The translations under genes and the position numbers were made by a program. Shown in pieces: positions 6,574-14,727 of a DNA stretch of 64,000 bases. Numbering within the stretch: the stretch's first letter is position 1; each line of letters begins with the position of its first letter. The stretch spans positions 620,001 through 684,000 of the forward strand of contig NZ_JAINFL010000002.1 of assembly GCF_022458895.1 (NCBI RefSeq), read 5' to 3'. This stretch comes from Roseihalotalea indica. GTDB lineage: Bacteria; Bacteroidota; Bacteroidia; Cytophagales; Cyclobacteriaceae. The notes beneath the pieces were generated by a model, which was given only the letters and a program-made list of their open reading frames with translations, ran no database searches and was not told where the DNA came from.

Positions 6574-7968
6574 ACCTATATTGCTGAAGCGGGAGGGCAT
6601 ACTTACGGTACCAAACCAGCCCAGGCACCTTCTGCCCGTATTCTTCGGATCGGCCCGGACGGTACTACTGCGGTGATATACGATAAGGTAGTGCCAATGA
6701 AGGATATTAAAGGGAACAGTTCGTCTAAGGATATGCCGGAAGGGCTTATTCCCCCGATTACTGGAGTAACCTTTCACGATGGAAAGCTGTATATCGCTCA
6801 CCGCTCTCGTTACTCTACCTATGATCTGAGAACTGATGAGTTTAAAACGATCATCAATGGGCTGCCTTCCTGGGGAGAGTTTCTGAATGCTAAACCAATT
6901 TTTAAAGGTGATAGTATGTATTTTTTTCTATCTACTCAAGGAAATTCCGGGGTGGTGGAAGAGCACTGGGTGAAACTCATCGATATGTTTAACAAACCTG
7001 AAACTCATGAAGTACCCGGGGAAGATATTACGCTTACCGGACAAAACTTCTGGGTGCCTACCAGTAAGGTAAACATTGTAAAAGACGATTCGGTAGAAAC
7101 TGGTGCTTTTGCGGCTCTGGGTGAGAAAACGAAGGCTGGTCAGGTAGTTAAAGGGCAGGAAATCTGTAATGGAGCTTTCTTTCGCTGTAATCCAGATGGA
7201 ACGGGCATTGAGCGTATTGCCTGGGGGTTACGTTCTAGCTTGGGCTATCGTTTCTCGCCGGAAGGTAAACTGGTAGCCACCATGAACAGTGCTAACCCGA
7301 TGCCACCTCGAGGACTGTATTTTGATTACGAATCGGTGTACGAAATCAAAGAAGGCGAGTGGTATGGCTGGCCGGACTATTATAGTGGTATTCCGATCAC
7401 CGACGAGCGTTTTGGAGTAAAAAAAGCTGAGCGCCACTTCGTATTAACTGAAGAAACCCACAAAAAACTATTGAAAGGAAAAGCAATACCCGATCAGCCC
7501 ATAGCCCTGCTGCCGGTGCATAGTGCGGCGCAGGGGATGGTCTTTGGGCGTGAAGATTTTGGAGTTCCCGAGGAGGAAATTCTGGTGGCCGAATTTGGAG
7601 CGATCGTTCCCTTTTTCAAAGGAAAAGCCTATCATCCGGAGTTACCACCAGGGGTACCTGAAGAGCAAAATGCTCCGGACGGGGCTAAGTATAACTGGCC
7701 AGGATTTAAAATTCAGCGGGTTGATCTATCTACTGGGGAAGCTTCTGATTACATCTATAATGAAGACCATCTTCCCGCTTCTGTCAACAAAACCGGAGGA
7801 TTGGAACGTCCTATTCAACTCAGTTGGGACCCGGATGGCAACTTGTACATTGTAGATTTCGGGGTGGTTGAGTTTGAAGAGGCAGGAATGACTGCCCACC
7901 CCTACACCGGCGTAATCTGGAAAGTTAGCAGGTCAGAAGACGCGCAGGTACAGAATGATAAAAACTAG
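6334..7968 (+). CDS. Secreted beta-propeller protein, sorbosone/glucose dehydrogenase-like
   Basis: 544 residues. A signal peptide (about 1-24, ending AVAQ) is followed by a six-bladed-propeller sequence: PVDITFDDQGNTYIAEAGG near 70, LRIGPDGTTAVIYD near 105, ITGVTFHDGKLYIAHRSR near 145, AWGLRSSLGYRFSPEGKL near 295, and a final LSWDPDGNLYIVDFG near 505. This resembles the soluble PQQ-dependent sugar dehydrogenase/sorbosone dehydrogenase (GSDH) and NHL-like fold. WYGWPDYYSG is typical of the GSDH group. PQQ and calcium ligands cannot be confirmed by eye. It is probably co-transcribed with the membrane protein 27 bases downstream. Confidence 0.75.
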   Translation: MNHFFNFLIIFILSTLYIGYTAVAQDKTRGDESATVAEVHQSNRRDIDAHAVQVPENLQIQAFSSGLTYPVDITFDDQGNTYIAEAGGHTYGTKPAQAPSARILRIGPDGTTAVIYDKVVPMKDIKGNSSSKDMPEGLIPPITGVTFHDGKLYIAHRSRYSTYDLRTDEFKTIINGLPSWGEFLNAKPIFKGDSMYFFLSTQGNSGVVEEHWVKLIDMFNKPETHEVPGEDITLTGQNFWVPTSKVNIVKDDSVETGAFAALGEKTKAGQVVKGQEICNGAFFRCNPDGTGIERIAWGLRSSLGYRFSPEGKLVATMNSANPMPPRGLYFDYESVYEIKEGEWYGWPDYYSGIPITDERFGVKKAERHFVLTEETHKKLLKGKAIPDQPIALLPVHSAAQGMVFGREDFGVPEEEILVAEFGAIVPFFKGKAYHPELPPGVPEEQNAPDGAKYNWPGFKIQRVDLSTGEASDYIYNEDHLPASVNKTGGLERPIQLSWDPDGNLYIVDFGVVEFEEAGMTAHPYTGVIWKVSRSEDAQVQNDKN

Positions 7969-7995
7969 CTAAACAATTTAAAATACATTATATCT

Positions 7996-9621
7996 ATGAA
8001 ATGGCCATACTTTACATTGGCGGGAGCGGTAATTCTTATTCTGGGCTTTGGCCTGACCAATCTGGTAAAAGAAGATCTACAGGTAGCTCCCTGGACCAAG
8101 AAAGGTGCTATGGAAGGAAGACTTACCATGCACACTAAGAATGTTACCCGAGTTCTACAACCCGATGCCGAAGCTTTATACCAGTACATTAAAAAGACTA
8201 TAAACTATGAGGGGATTACCTTGGCAGCAAATCCGCCTACCCAAGACAGTTGGACAACCTTTGTTCAGCAAAGCATTCCGGTTAACCCAAATGCCCGTCA
8301 TGTACTGGTGTTGCCTTCCGAAAATGAAGAAGCTCTTCAATGGTCATTACCGGCCCTGTACTATGCTTACTATTATGGTTCCCCCATTATTTTTGTTCAA
8401 GACAGCAATATAGAGGAAAGTCAGGCTCAGCGCTATCAACACCTAACGGCCTATCTGATTGGCCCGGAGGAACTGATCCCTTCGTCAGTGGGAGAGAAGT
8501 TTCGTCAGTCGGAAAGGATAGCCGGGCGAGATCTGGCCGATCATGCCGTGCACCTGGCTGAGTATCGCGATGAGGCGACTGAATTTGGATGGGGTAGAGA
8601 GGAGGATCGGCAAAATGGGTATTTTCATTATGTAGTGACGACCCCTAAAGATGCTTTGATGGGATTAGCAGCACTTCCGTTTGCCCGAAGTAATAATGCT
8701 TCTTTGCTATATACTGCAGAAAATGGCAGCGTTCCCGCCAGTACGGATCGATACACCTGGACTCAGCGGGCTGATTGGTTTGTATCGCCCTCCGAGGGGC
8801 CTTTTCGCCACTTTTGGGTCGTGAGTCCTACCCTTAGCTATGGTGGGCAAAGCCGAATGGACTTCTCTGTAGAGAAAGCAGAATATGCCAGCCTAGGACC
8901 CATTGCATTAGGCTATATGGAAGGGCTGATGATCATGTTCATTGCACTGGGAATTGCTTCGGCCATCTTTGTAGGAGTACATGCATCCAACACCTTATCT
9001 ATGGTCAATGTACCAATGAAGGTTGCCTGGACGATGAGCTCACTCATGCTACCCATTGTCGGTCCATTACTGTATATAACTTCTTATCGCCGGCCGGCTT
9101 ATCAGACGGATGATGGTACCTGGCACTGGCTTCGCCCTCAGAATATTCAGAGTGCCGCTGCCACAGTAATGGGGTTTGGTTATGGTGCTCCTTTGATGGT
9201 AGCCATCGGCTTTCTGTTTGTCTGGTTTGGTTTTCCCCTGAATTACGACGAGTGGTTAAGCGATTTTGTGTACTGGCTTGGAGCAGGTATGCCGATTATG
9301 ATGATTGGCATGTTCATTTTGAGTGTACTGATCGCCTGGGGCTTAGCTCAGTATCCCATGAAGAAAATGATGATGGACATGCCACCCAAAAGGATAGCTT
9401 GGATGTCTTTTAAAACAACTTTACTCAGTATGGCAGCCGTTAGCTTGGGCATGATGACCCTTACATGGTGGATGCTCATGGATCATATACCGATGATGCC
9501 CAAAGAAGATGATATTTTATGGTTTGGTAGCTTATGGGCTGCCTCATTTATCGGCTTTTTGATAGCCTGGCCCTTTAACTGGTTCATGATTCGTAATCAC
9601 CTTAAACCTGGAAACGTATGA
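7996..9621 (+). CDS. Membrane protein: cell-wall-binding-repeat-2-like domain fused to DUF4396
   Basis: 541 residues. After an N-terminal membrane anchor (about 5-23), residues 45-290 are extracytoplasmic. They carry the cell wall-binding repeat 2 (CWB2) signature in AYLIGPEELIPSSVGEKF followed by ERIAGRD near 155-180. Residues about 305-541 form several membrane helices with Met-rich loops, ending AWPFNWFMIRNHL, as in DUF4396. CWB2 domains are known mainly from Gram-positive surface proteins, so this fusion in a Bacteroidota is unusual. The stop overlaps the start of the next gene, which encodes another CWB2-like protein, pointing to a shared function. Confidence 0.6.
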   Translation: MKWPYFTLAGAVILILGFGLTNLVKEDLQVAPWTKKGAMEGRLTMHTKNVTRVLQPDAEALYQYIKKTINYEGITLAANPPTQDSWTTFVQQSIPVNPNARHVLVLPSENEEALQWSLPALYYAYYYGSPIIFVQDSNIEESQAQRYQHLTAYLIGPEELIPSSVGEKFRQSERIAGRDLADHAVHLAEYRDEATEFGWGREEDRQNGYFHYVVTTPKDALMGLAALPFARSNNASLLYTAENGSVPASTDRYTWTQRADWFVSPSEGPFRHFWVVSPTLSYGGQSRMDFSVEKAEYASLGPIALGYMEGLMIMFIALGIASAIFVGVHASNTLSMVNVPMKVAWTMSSLMLPIVGPLLYITSYRRPAYQTDDGTWHWLRPQNIQSAAATVMGFGYGAPLMVAIGFLFVWFGFPLNYDEWLSDFVYWLGAGMPIMMIGMFILSVLIAWGLAQYPMKKMMMDMPPKRIAWMSFKTTLLSMAAVSLGMMTLTWWMLMDHIPMMPKEDDILWFGSLWAASFIGFLIAWPFNWFMIRNHLKPGNV

Positions 9622-10853
9622 TTCGTCAAAGTATATTTTTTATAGCTATTATTTTTGTTATAGGAGCCTGTGGTACTACGGAAGGCCCACCCGTGGGCGG
9701 TTTGCCGTTGCAGGATCAGGCGGAGTTTACCCCCTATACCGTGCGGCTTCCCGGTAAAACCCCCGAAGAGCAGGCCATCCTGCTTACCCAGACGGTGTAT
9801 CCGGCTACCCGGGAAGATAATGCGGTAGGGGCCATCATTCTCTGTCCTCAGGATGAAAAGATTGCTTTTACGGCCATGCATCGCGTTACCCACATGCCGG
9901 TGAATGCCCCCATGTTGTATCTCACTGAAGATGGGCATATTTCGGAAGCTACGTTGCGAGAGATGCGTCGGTTGCGACCGGATGGTGTTCTTCAGGATGA
10001 ACGCACCGACGTGTATGCCATCAATGTGCCGGACGAAGAAATAACGAAAGTGAAGGAAACGCTCGGCTACCGAGTGCGAGCCTTCAACGAAGCTGATCCC
10101 ATCCGACTGGCTGAACTGCTGGATCGCTGGCAGGCAACGCTGAAATCAGACTATCCGGATGAAATAGTCTTATCGGCTATTGATCATCCTGACGGTATCA
10201 AGCACGGAATGGGAGCCATGGGATGGAATGCTCATATGGGGAAAGGCTTTGCCTGGGTATACCGGGATTCTATTCCAGAGGCTACGATGAAGATGCTTGA
10301 GCGGCGTTTCTGGGATTACGATTCCTACCTTTATCTTACAGGTGGCCCCGATGTGATTTCCGATCGAGTCGCACAGCAGTTGGCGCAGTTTGGACTTACA
10401 CGTAGAATCTATGGAAAAAATGTGTATGCCTCTAATACGGTGAATGCGGGTTATAAAGACTATGGTCGTGATCTGGGCTGGTGGTGGAACTGGATACCCC
10501 GGGGCTTTGGCTGGGGTATTGCCCAGGCCGGACATAATTTCATCATTGGCAATGAAGACAATGTGCTGGGGATGATTCCGGCTGCGGTATTAGGTCATAT
10601 GGGGAAGCACGGGCCGATCCTTCTGGTAGCTCGCGATAGCGTGCCTCAAGCAGTGACAAGCTATTTGGAAATGGTGAAACCTTTTGCCACCGGACCGCAG
10701 GAAACCATTCTTAATTTTGCCTGGATCATCGGTGATCAGGATCAGGTAACCTCTCAGGTACAACAGGACGTAGATCTGTTGTTATCACCTTTTAACCAAC
10801 GGCAACCCTTAGTAAATAATACGAACCAAATTGATACACTTGCACAACTATGA
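9618..10853 (+). CDS. Lipoprotein with cell-wall-binding-repeat-2-like units
   Basis: 411 residues. The signal sequence ends in the lipobox VIGAC (Cys about 18). Residues 40-130 and 220-380 show the CWB2 layout: LILAxGD-like IILCPQDEKIAFTA, APMLYLTEDGHISEATLREM, then YLYLTGGPDVISDRVAQQL followed by RRIYGKN, and AVLGHMGKHGPILLVAR. These are the ILLT, VGG-xxIS and RIxGxxR elements of the repeat. The start overlaps the preceding membrane protein by four bases and the stop overlaps the next gene by four (ATGA), so the three are one translational unit. The ligand in a Gram-negative envelope is unknown. Confidence 0.6.
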   Translation: MIRQSIFFIAIIFVIGACGTTEGPPVGGLPLQDQAEFTPYTVRLPGKTPEEQAILLTQTVYPATREDNAVGAIILCPQDEKIAFTAMHRVTHMPVNAPMLYLTEDGHISEATLREMRRLRPDGVLQDERTDVYAINVPDEEITKVKETLGYRVRAFNEADPIRLAELLDRWQATLKSDYPDEIVLSAIDHPDGIKHGMGAMGWNAHMGKGFAWVYRDSIPEATMKMLERRFWDYDSYLYLTGGPDVISDRVAQQLAQFGLTRRIYGKNVYASNTVNAGYKDYGRDLGWWWNWIPRGFGWGIAQAGHNFIIGNEDNVLGMIPAAVLGHMGKHGPILLVARDSVPQAVTSYLEMVKPFATGPQETILNFAWIIGDQDQVTSQVQQDVDLLLSPFNQRQPLVNNTNQIDTLAQL

Positions 10854-11200
10854 AGCATCCTGATATAAGAACCGACGAAGATCTTGTTGTAGGAAATACG
10901 AATTACGATCCGGAAGGTAACCTGGTCTATGATCCCGTTATCGGCAGGCTGGCTCTTTGGACAGGTATAGGTACGGCTTTGGCGGTCGGCTTGATATCCT
11001 ACCTTATTGCTACTGGCCTATGGCTAATCCCAAGCTTTGGGCAGTTTGCTGCTGCCGGTCCGACCGTAGCTGTATTCACCGGGGGGAGCGTAGGTCTGGC
11101 TACTGGTGGTCTAACCGGAGCGCTGATCGGTCTATCCAAGATGGTAAAGAAAAACAAAGAGAAGCACCCGGGTAACCCACAGGAAAGGGAGTACGCCTGA
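10850..11200 (+). CDS. Small two-helix membrane protein, unknown
   Basis: 116 residues. A soluble N-terminus of about 35 residues (DYDPEG-type acidic stretch) is followed by two hydrophobic, Gly/Ala-rich helices (about 36-60 and 68-98) and a short basic tail. The second helix is glycine-patterned like glycine-zipper proteins. It overlaps the upstream CWB2-like lipoprotein gene by four bases and is presumably a partner in the same membrane complex. No family recognised. Confidence 0.6.
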   Translation: MKHPDIRTDEDLVVGNTNYDPEGNLVYDPVIGRLALWTGIGTALAVGLISYLIATGLWLIPSFGQFAAAGPTVAVFTGGSVGLATGGLTGALIGLSKMVKKNKEKHPGNPQEREYA

Positions 11201-11280
11201 TGAGCCAATAGGCTGATCCTTCTCTCATTCATAATCTGCAAGATATCTGCAATCATTTTTCTAATTTCAACATATTGAAT

Positions 11281-11670
11281 ATGGACTATTACAATGCGAA
11301 ACAATTACAAAATGTAAGTTTCAATGAAGCCATCCGGAAAGTTACCGAAGCCCTGAAGGAAGAAGGATTCGGCATTCTCACCGAAATTGATGTGCAGGCT
11401 ACCTTGAAGGAAAAGCTGGATAAAGAGTTTCGGCCTTATAAAATTTTGGGTGCGTGTAATCCGCCCTTTGCTTTTGAAGCATTGAAAGCCGAAGACAAGA
11501 TCGGAACTATGTTGCCCTGTAATGTTATTGTGCAGCAGTTAGATGCCCATACTATAGAAGTAGCGGCGATTGACCCTCAGGCATCTATGCAATCTGTAGA
11601 AAATCAGGCTCTAGAAAAGATTGCTCAGGCGATCAAAACCAAGTTAGCATCAGCTATTGAACGTCTTTAG
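11281..11670 (+). CDS. DUF302 protein (first of two)
   Basis: 129 residues from the ATG at 11281; a TTG six bases upstream is in frame but unlikely. The DUF302 core is complete: FGILTEIDVQATLKEKL near 30, then YKILGACNPPFAFEAL and MLPCNVIV near 60-85. The motif of Cys in GACN and in LPCN is typical of the family. DUF302 is a small alpha/beta fold of unknown biochemistry, frequent next to copper and redox genes. A second paralogue lies at 12363-12827, separated by one membrane-protein gene. No signal peptide, so probably cytosolic. Confidence 0.85.
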   Translation: MDYYNAKQLQNVSFNEAIRKVTEALKEEGFGILTEIDVQATLKEKLDKEFRPYKILGACNPPFAFEALKAEDKIGTMLPCNVIVQQLDAHTIEVAAIDPQASMQSVENQALEKIAQAIKTKLASAIERL

Positions 11671-11803
11671 AAAGGAGAATTGAGATCTTATTCATACTAA
11701 GGCTATTCAGATACATCCTTCTTAAGGAAATAACTTGAATCATATTTGGTCTGAGTATTCAGACTTCTATGAGATTCATACTACTAAACCTTTACCCGCC
11801 TGA

Positions 11804-12337
11804 ATGAAAAGAATTGATGTGGAAGTGTTTGTCGTACCAGCAGTGGCGCTATCGCTGGTGGTTTTCCTGTACTTTCACTTTCTCAAGAGGACAGAAAACC
11901 AGAAGAGGTACCATCACTTCGTGCTGACTGTAGCTGTGAGTGCCTTTTTACTAAATTTCTTATGGGAGGTAGGTCAGGGACCCTGGTACGAAGATTTTAG
12001 GTATGATTGGAAACACATTTCCTTTTGCGCTCTGGCTTCCGTAGCCGATATGCTCATGGTATTCATTCTGCTCTTCGGGTTTGGGCTTATCTATCAATCT
12101 GTGTTCTGGATTAGGCACTTAACGACTTCTAGAATAGTAACGCTGGTCTTGGTCGGATGTATCGGCGCTGTGCTCTCTGAAATGTGGCATACGGCCCGAG
12201 GGGATTGGGCGTATGCTGAGTCTATGCCCATGCTTCCCTGGGTCAATGTGGGGCTTTCTCCGGTACTACAGTTTGCTCTCTTGCCATTCATCACTTTCGC
12301 GCTTAGTAAACAAACAGTCAAACTAAAGAGCTCTTAA
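11804..12337 (+). CDS. Multi-pass membrane protein, unknown
   Basis: 177 residues with about five membrane helices (near 5-25, 38-55, 72-98, 107-127, 145-167). Conserved-looking motifs are NFLWEVGQGPWYEDF near 48, EMWHTARGDWAYAESMPMLP near 125 and VGLSPVLQFALLPF near 148, whose His, Trp, Asp and Glu residues are placed at helix ends as in an enzyme or carrier. Flanked by two DUF302 genes on the same strand. No family name can be given from sequence inspection. Confidence 0.65.
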   Translation: MKRIDVEVFVVPAVALSLVVFLYFHFLKRTENQKRYHHFVLTVAVSAFLLNFLWEVGQGPWYEDFRYDWKHISFCALASVADMLMVFILLFGFGLIYQSVFWIRHLTTSRIVTLVLVGCIGAVLSEMWHTARGDWAYAESMPMLPWVNVGLSPVLQFALLPFITFALSKQTVKLKSS

Positions 12338-12362
12338 CTATGACCACTTCAAAAATAGTGTA

Positions 12363-12827
12363 ATGAAAAATGAAGATCCGCTTCCCCAGCCCAATTATAA
12401 GGAAAGCCTGGAGACAGTTTACTGTCTGAGCCAGCGATTCAGTAACCTTACCTTCGATGAAGTTCTGAAGAACACCCGAAAAGCCCTGGAGCAGGTTGGT
12501 TTTGAGGTGGTCAGCGAAATGGCTATGCACGAGTATTTCAAACAGCACTTGGGGAAAGATATTAATCGCTATGTCGTGCTGGGAGCCTGCCATGCTTCGT
12601 TGGCCTTTGATCTGCTCCAAGCAGAAAATAAGCTAGGAGTGCTCATGCCTTGTAATGTCATTGTTCAGGACGTGGAGAATGGGCAGTTGATGGAAGTATC
12701 CATCATTGATCCGTCGCAGGTCTGGAGAGAAGCCAGCGATGAAGCGGTGAAGCAAAAGGCCCATGAGATCACAGAGCAATTCAAAACCGTGTTACATAAT
12801 ATACAACAAACTGATAGCTCACTATGA
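12363..12827 (+). CDS. DUF302 protein (second of two)
   Basis: 154 residues. The DUF302 core (about 30-125) shows FEVVSEMAMHEYFKQHLGKD, VLGACHASLAFDLL and GVLMPCNVIVQ. It parallels the protein at 11281-11670 but has a longer N-terminus and a His after GAC (GACH rather than GACN). The stop overlaps the start of the following lipoprotein gene by four bases (ATGA), so the two are coupled. Gene duplication with some divergence is evident. Confidence 0.85.
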   Translation: MKNEDPLPQPNYKESLETVYCLSQRFSNLTFDEVLKNTRKALEQVGFEVVSEMAMHEYFKQHLGKDINRYVVLGACHASLAFDLLQAENKLGVLMPCNVIVQDVENGQLMEVSIIDPSQVWREASDEAVKQKAHEITEQFKTVLHNIQQTDSSL

Positions 12828-13450
12828 AACTCTTCTTGAACGTAAGAAATATTTTATTGGCAGTAACCCTCTTGGTTAGTAGTTGCAGTAGCAGCACTGA
12901 TCAGGAAAATAAGGATAGGGAGGCAATAGGGCAAGAAAATGACCATATGATGAGTGGTAACCACGGTAGCATGATGGGAGAAGATAGTATGATGGATGAA
13001 CGGATGCAGCAGGCGATGATGTCAGGTGATATGGACAAAGGTATGATGGAGAATATGCGAAATATCCATCAACTGCTCATAAACCATGAGCAAATACAGC
13101 GCCGGGTAGAAAACCTAGACAATGGGGTGAAAACCTGGACTGAATCTTCTGACCCGGAAATCGCGAAGGCCATTCGGGTACATGTCCGTCAAATGAAAAG
13201 CCGGGTAGAAGGTAACCGCCCGATCCGTCAGATGGACCCTCTGTTCCGGGAAATTTTTGAGCATGCCGGTGAGATCGAGATACAGATTGAAGATACGGAA
13301 AATGGAGTCTACGTGCTGGAGACTTCCGACAATCCGCAGGTCGTGAAACTCATTCAGCAGCACGCCAACCGGGCAGTGAGCGAATTTGTGGAGCAGGGTA
13401 TGTCGCGTGCGATGGAATCTACCCCTCTACCGGAAGGATACGAACAGTAA
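12824..13450 (+). CDS. Met-rich lipoprotein, unknown family
   Basis: 208 residues. A signal sequence ends in a lipobox (VSSCSSS, Cys about 21). Residues 40-85 are Met-, His- and Asp-rich (for example MMSGNHGSMMGEDSMMDE), a composition typical of periplasmic Cu(I) ligands. The folded part (about 85-200) contains two parallel motifs, LDNGVKTWTESSDPEIAKAI and TENGVYVLETSDNPQVVKLI, each followed by a His-containing helix (HVRQM and HANRAV), so it is an internal duplication. It is translationally coupled to DUF302 and followed by a 42-residue membrane peptide. Copper or redox handling in the periplasm is inferred. Confidence 0.7.
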   Translation: MKLFLNVRNILLAVTLLVSSCSSSTDQENKDREAIGQENDHMMSGNHGSMMGEDSMMDERMQQAMMSGDMDKGMMENMRNIHQLLINHEQIQRRVENLDNGVKTWTESSDPEIAKAIRVHVRQMKSRVEGNRPIRQMDPLFREIFEHAGEIEIQIEDTENGVYVLETSDNPQVVKLIQQHANRAVSEFVEQGMSRAMESTPLPEGYEQ

Positions 13451-13464
13451 TTGTTCAACCAAAA

Positions 13465-13593
13465 ATGATTGATGCGATGATGAATCAAGATGGAATGATG
13501 GGCGGCGGTACCTGGATGTGGACATTTAGTGTACTGGTGTTTATTGTGTTGATATTACTCATTATGTGGTTGATCAAGCAGATCAGGAAATAG
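13465..13593 (+). CDS. 42-residue single-span membrane protein
   Basis: ATG at 13465 to TAG at 13591-13593. A Met/Gly-rich N-terminus (MMNQDGMMGGGTWMW) precedes one hydrophobic helix (about residues 18-36) and a basic end KQIRK, so the N-terminus should face the periplasm. Short proteins of this build commonly accompany copper and SHOCT-type genes. It follows the Met-rich lipoprotein after 14 bases. A chance frame is possible, but composition and spacing favour a gene. Confidence 0.55.
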   Translation: MIDAMMNQDGMMGGGTWMWTFSVLVFIVLILLIMWLIKQIRK

Positions 13594-13702
13594 GTCTGCT
13601 TTTTTTGGCGAAAAGCTAGGGATGAGGGGGCTAGGGCCGGAAAAGGTCCGAATATCATAGTATTCAACCATAATATTATACCGGGTGTCCCTAGCAGAAT
13701 CG

Positions 13703-13710
13703 TACCTTTG
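13703..13710 (+). promoter_or_regulatory. -7 promoter element upstream of the second Csp gene
   Basis: TACCTTTG matches TAnnTTTG exactly, 36 bases before the ATG at 13747. No clear -33 TTTG stands at the proper distance. It is the same octamer as in the promoter of the first Csp operon (2809-2802, minus strand). Confidence 0.4.
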
Positions 13711-13746
13711 TAGGACAATTTTTTTAACCTTAATCATTTTTTTACC

Positions 13747-14070
13747 ATGAGAGAACATCAAGATTTCATTCAGAAATTAGCCGATTGTGCCGCGGCCTGT
13801 GAGTATTGCTCAGATCAGTGTCTGACCTCGGACGACATTGCCAAAATGGTCAGTTGTATCCGGACCGATCAGGATTGCGCTGACTCCTGCCATGTTGCCA
13901 TCAATTTTGTCGCCCGAGGAAGCAGGGATGCTCAGGAAGCCGTAAGATTTTGTCGGGACTTATGCAAGAAGTGTGGGGATGAGTGCGAAAAACACGACAT
14001 GGACCACTGCCAGGCATGTGCTAAAGCCTGCCGAGCCTGTGAAGAAGCCTGTAATCAGTTCTTAGGCTAA
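13747..14070 (+). CDS. Csp-like four-helix-bundle copper-binding protein (DUF326), second copy
   Basis: 107 residues with 16 cysteines, mostly in CxxxC/CxxC steps along four amphipathic helices (for example CAAACEYCSDQC at 14-25 and CQACAKACRACEEAC near the end). There is no signal peptide. This fits the copper-storage/DUF326 fold, where thiolates in the bundle core sequester Cu(I). Compared with the copy at 2067-2393 it is more acidic and has fewer Cys. It has its own candidate promoter and a hairpin behind it, so it is probably monocistronic. Confidence 0.85.
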   Translation: MREHQDFIQKLADCAAACEYCSDQCLTSDDIAKMVSCIRTDQDCADSCHVAINFVARGSRDAQEAVRFCRDLCKKCGDECEKHDMDHCQACAKACRACEEACNQFLG

Positions 14071-14085
14071 TACTCTTCTGGCGGG

Positions 14086-14129
14086 TCCCACCTCATTGCT
14101 CTTCGGTGAAGTTGAGAGGTGAGGTGGGA
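14086..14129 (+). terminator. Hairpin after the second Csp gene
   Basis: TCCCACCTCA (14086-14095) pairs exactly with TGAGGTGGGA (14120-14129), and the intervening bases can extend the stem partly. No strong T-run follows, so it may act as a terminator with a weak tail or as a 3' stabilising hairpin. The rest of the gap up to 14361 shows no gene. Confidence 0.5.
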
Positions 14130-14361
14130 TTATCATGTGTACAGTTGCAACCACTTTATATTCAATCGGTTGTACAGATACTTTTCCCGCTTGGTAGCAC
14201 TAAAAATTGTTTTAAGCCGTGATGGTCGGATTGATAGTTTAAGTCTCCCACTTCCGGTACGAAGAGCACACGCAAGCTAAAGACATGCGATAAACGCCGG
14301 TAGAAACAAAAGGGGAAAGTACCGTAACTAAACTTATTGATATACCATAAGTTGGCTTTAT

Positions 14362-14724
14362 ATGTCACCCCTCAAGCAATATCTGATCCTTTTTGGCATG
14401 TTGGCCTGTACGGTTGGATGGGTGGGGATGCTGTACCTGATCAAAAAATCACTCGGCGAAACGATACAGGAAGCCGGGAAGACTATTCCGGCCGAAAGCG
14501 GTAATCTGTCGCCCAAACCAGCCTGGGGGCGCTATCATGTCCACTACTATGGCTTTGCCCTGCTCTTTTTGGCCTTCGATATGGAAATGGCCTACATGTA
14601 TCCCTGGGCAGTGGTGTATAAGGAGCTGGGTATCACGGCTCTGCTGGATATGGGAGTGTTTCTTATGATTCTTTTTCTGGGCTTGCTCTATACCTGGAAC
14701 CAGGGTGGTTTAAAACGTCAGTAG
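14362..14724 (+). CDS. nuoA: Complex-I-like subunit A
   Basis: 120 residues with three membrane helices (about 8-28, 62-85, 91-113). The family hallmark is present as YGFALLFLAFDMEMAYMYPW (62-81), corresponding to the canonical segment with Asp-Glu in helix 2. It is the first gene of an uninterrupted GC-rich operon A-BD-H-J-K-L-M-N. In ordinary complex I, NuoA helps form the quinone cavity at the junction of the arms. The loop between helices 1 and 2, which in normal NuoA contacts B and D, is retained (35-60), consistent with docking of the fused BD protein encoded three bases downstream. Confidence 0.85.
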   Translation: MSPLKQYLILFGMLACTVGWVGMLYLIKKSLGETIQEAGKTIPAESGNLSPKPAWGRYHVHYYGFALLFLAFDMEMAYMYPWAVVYKELGITALLDMGVFLMILFLGLLYTWNQGGLKRQ

Positions 14725-14727
14725 TCT

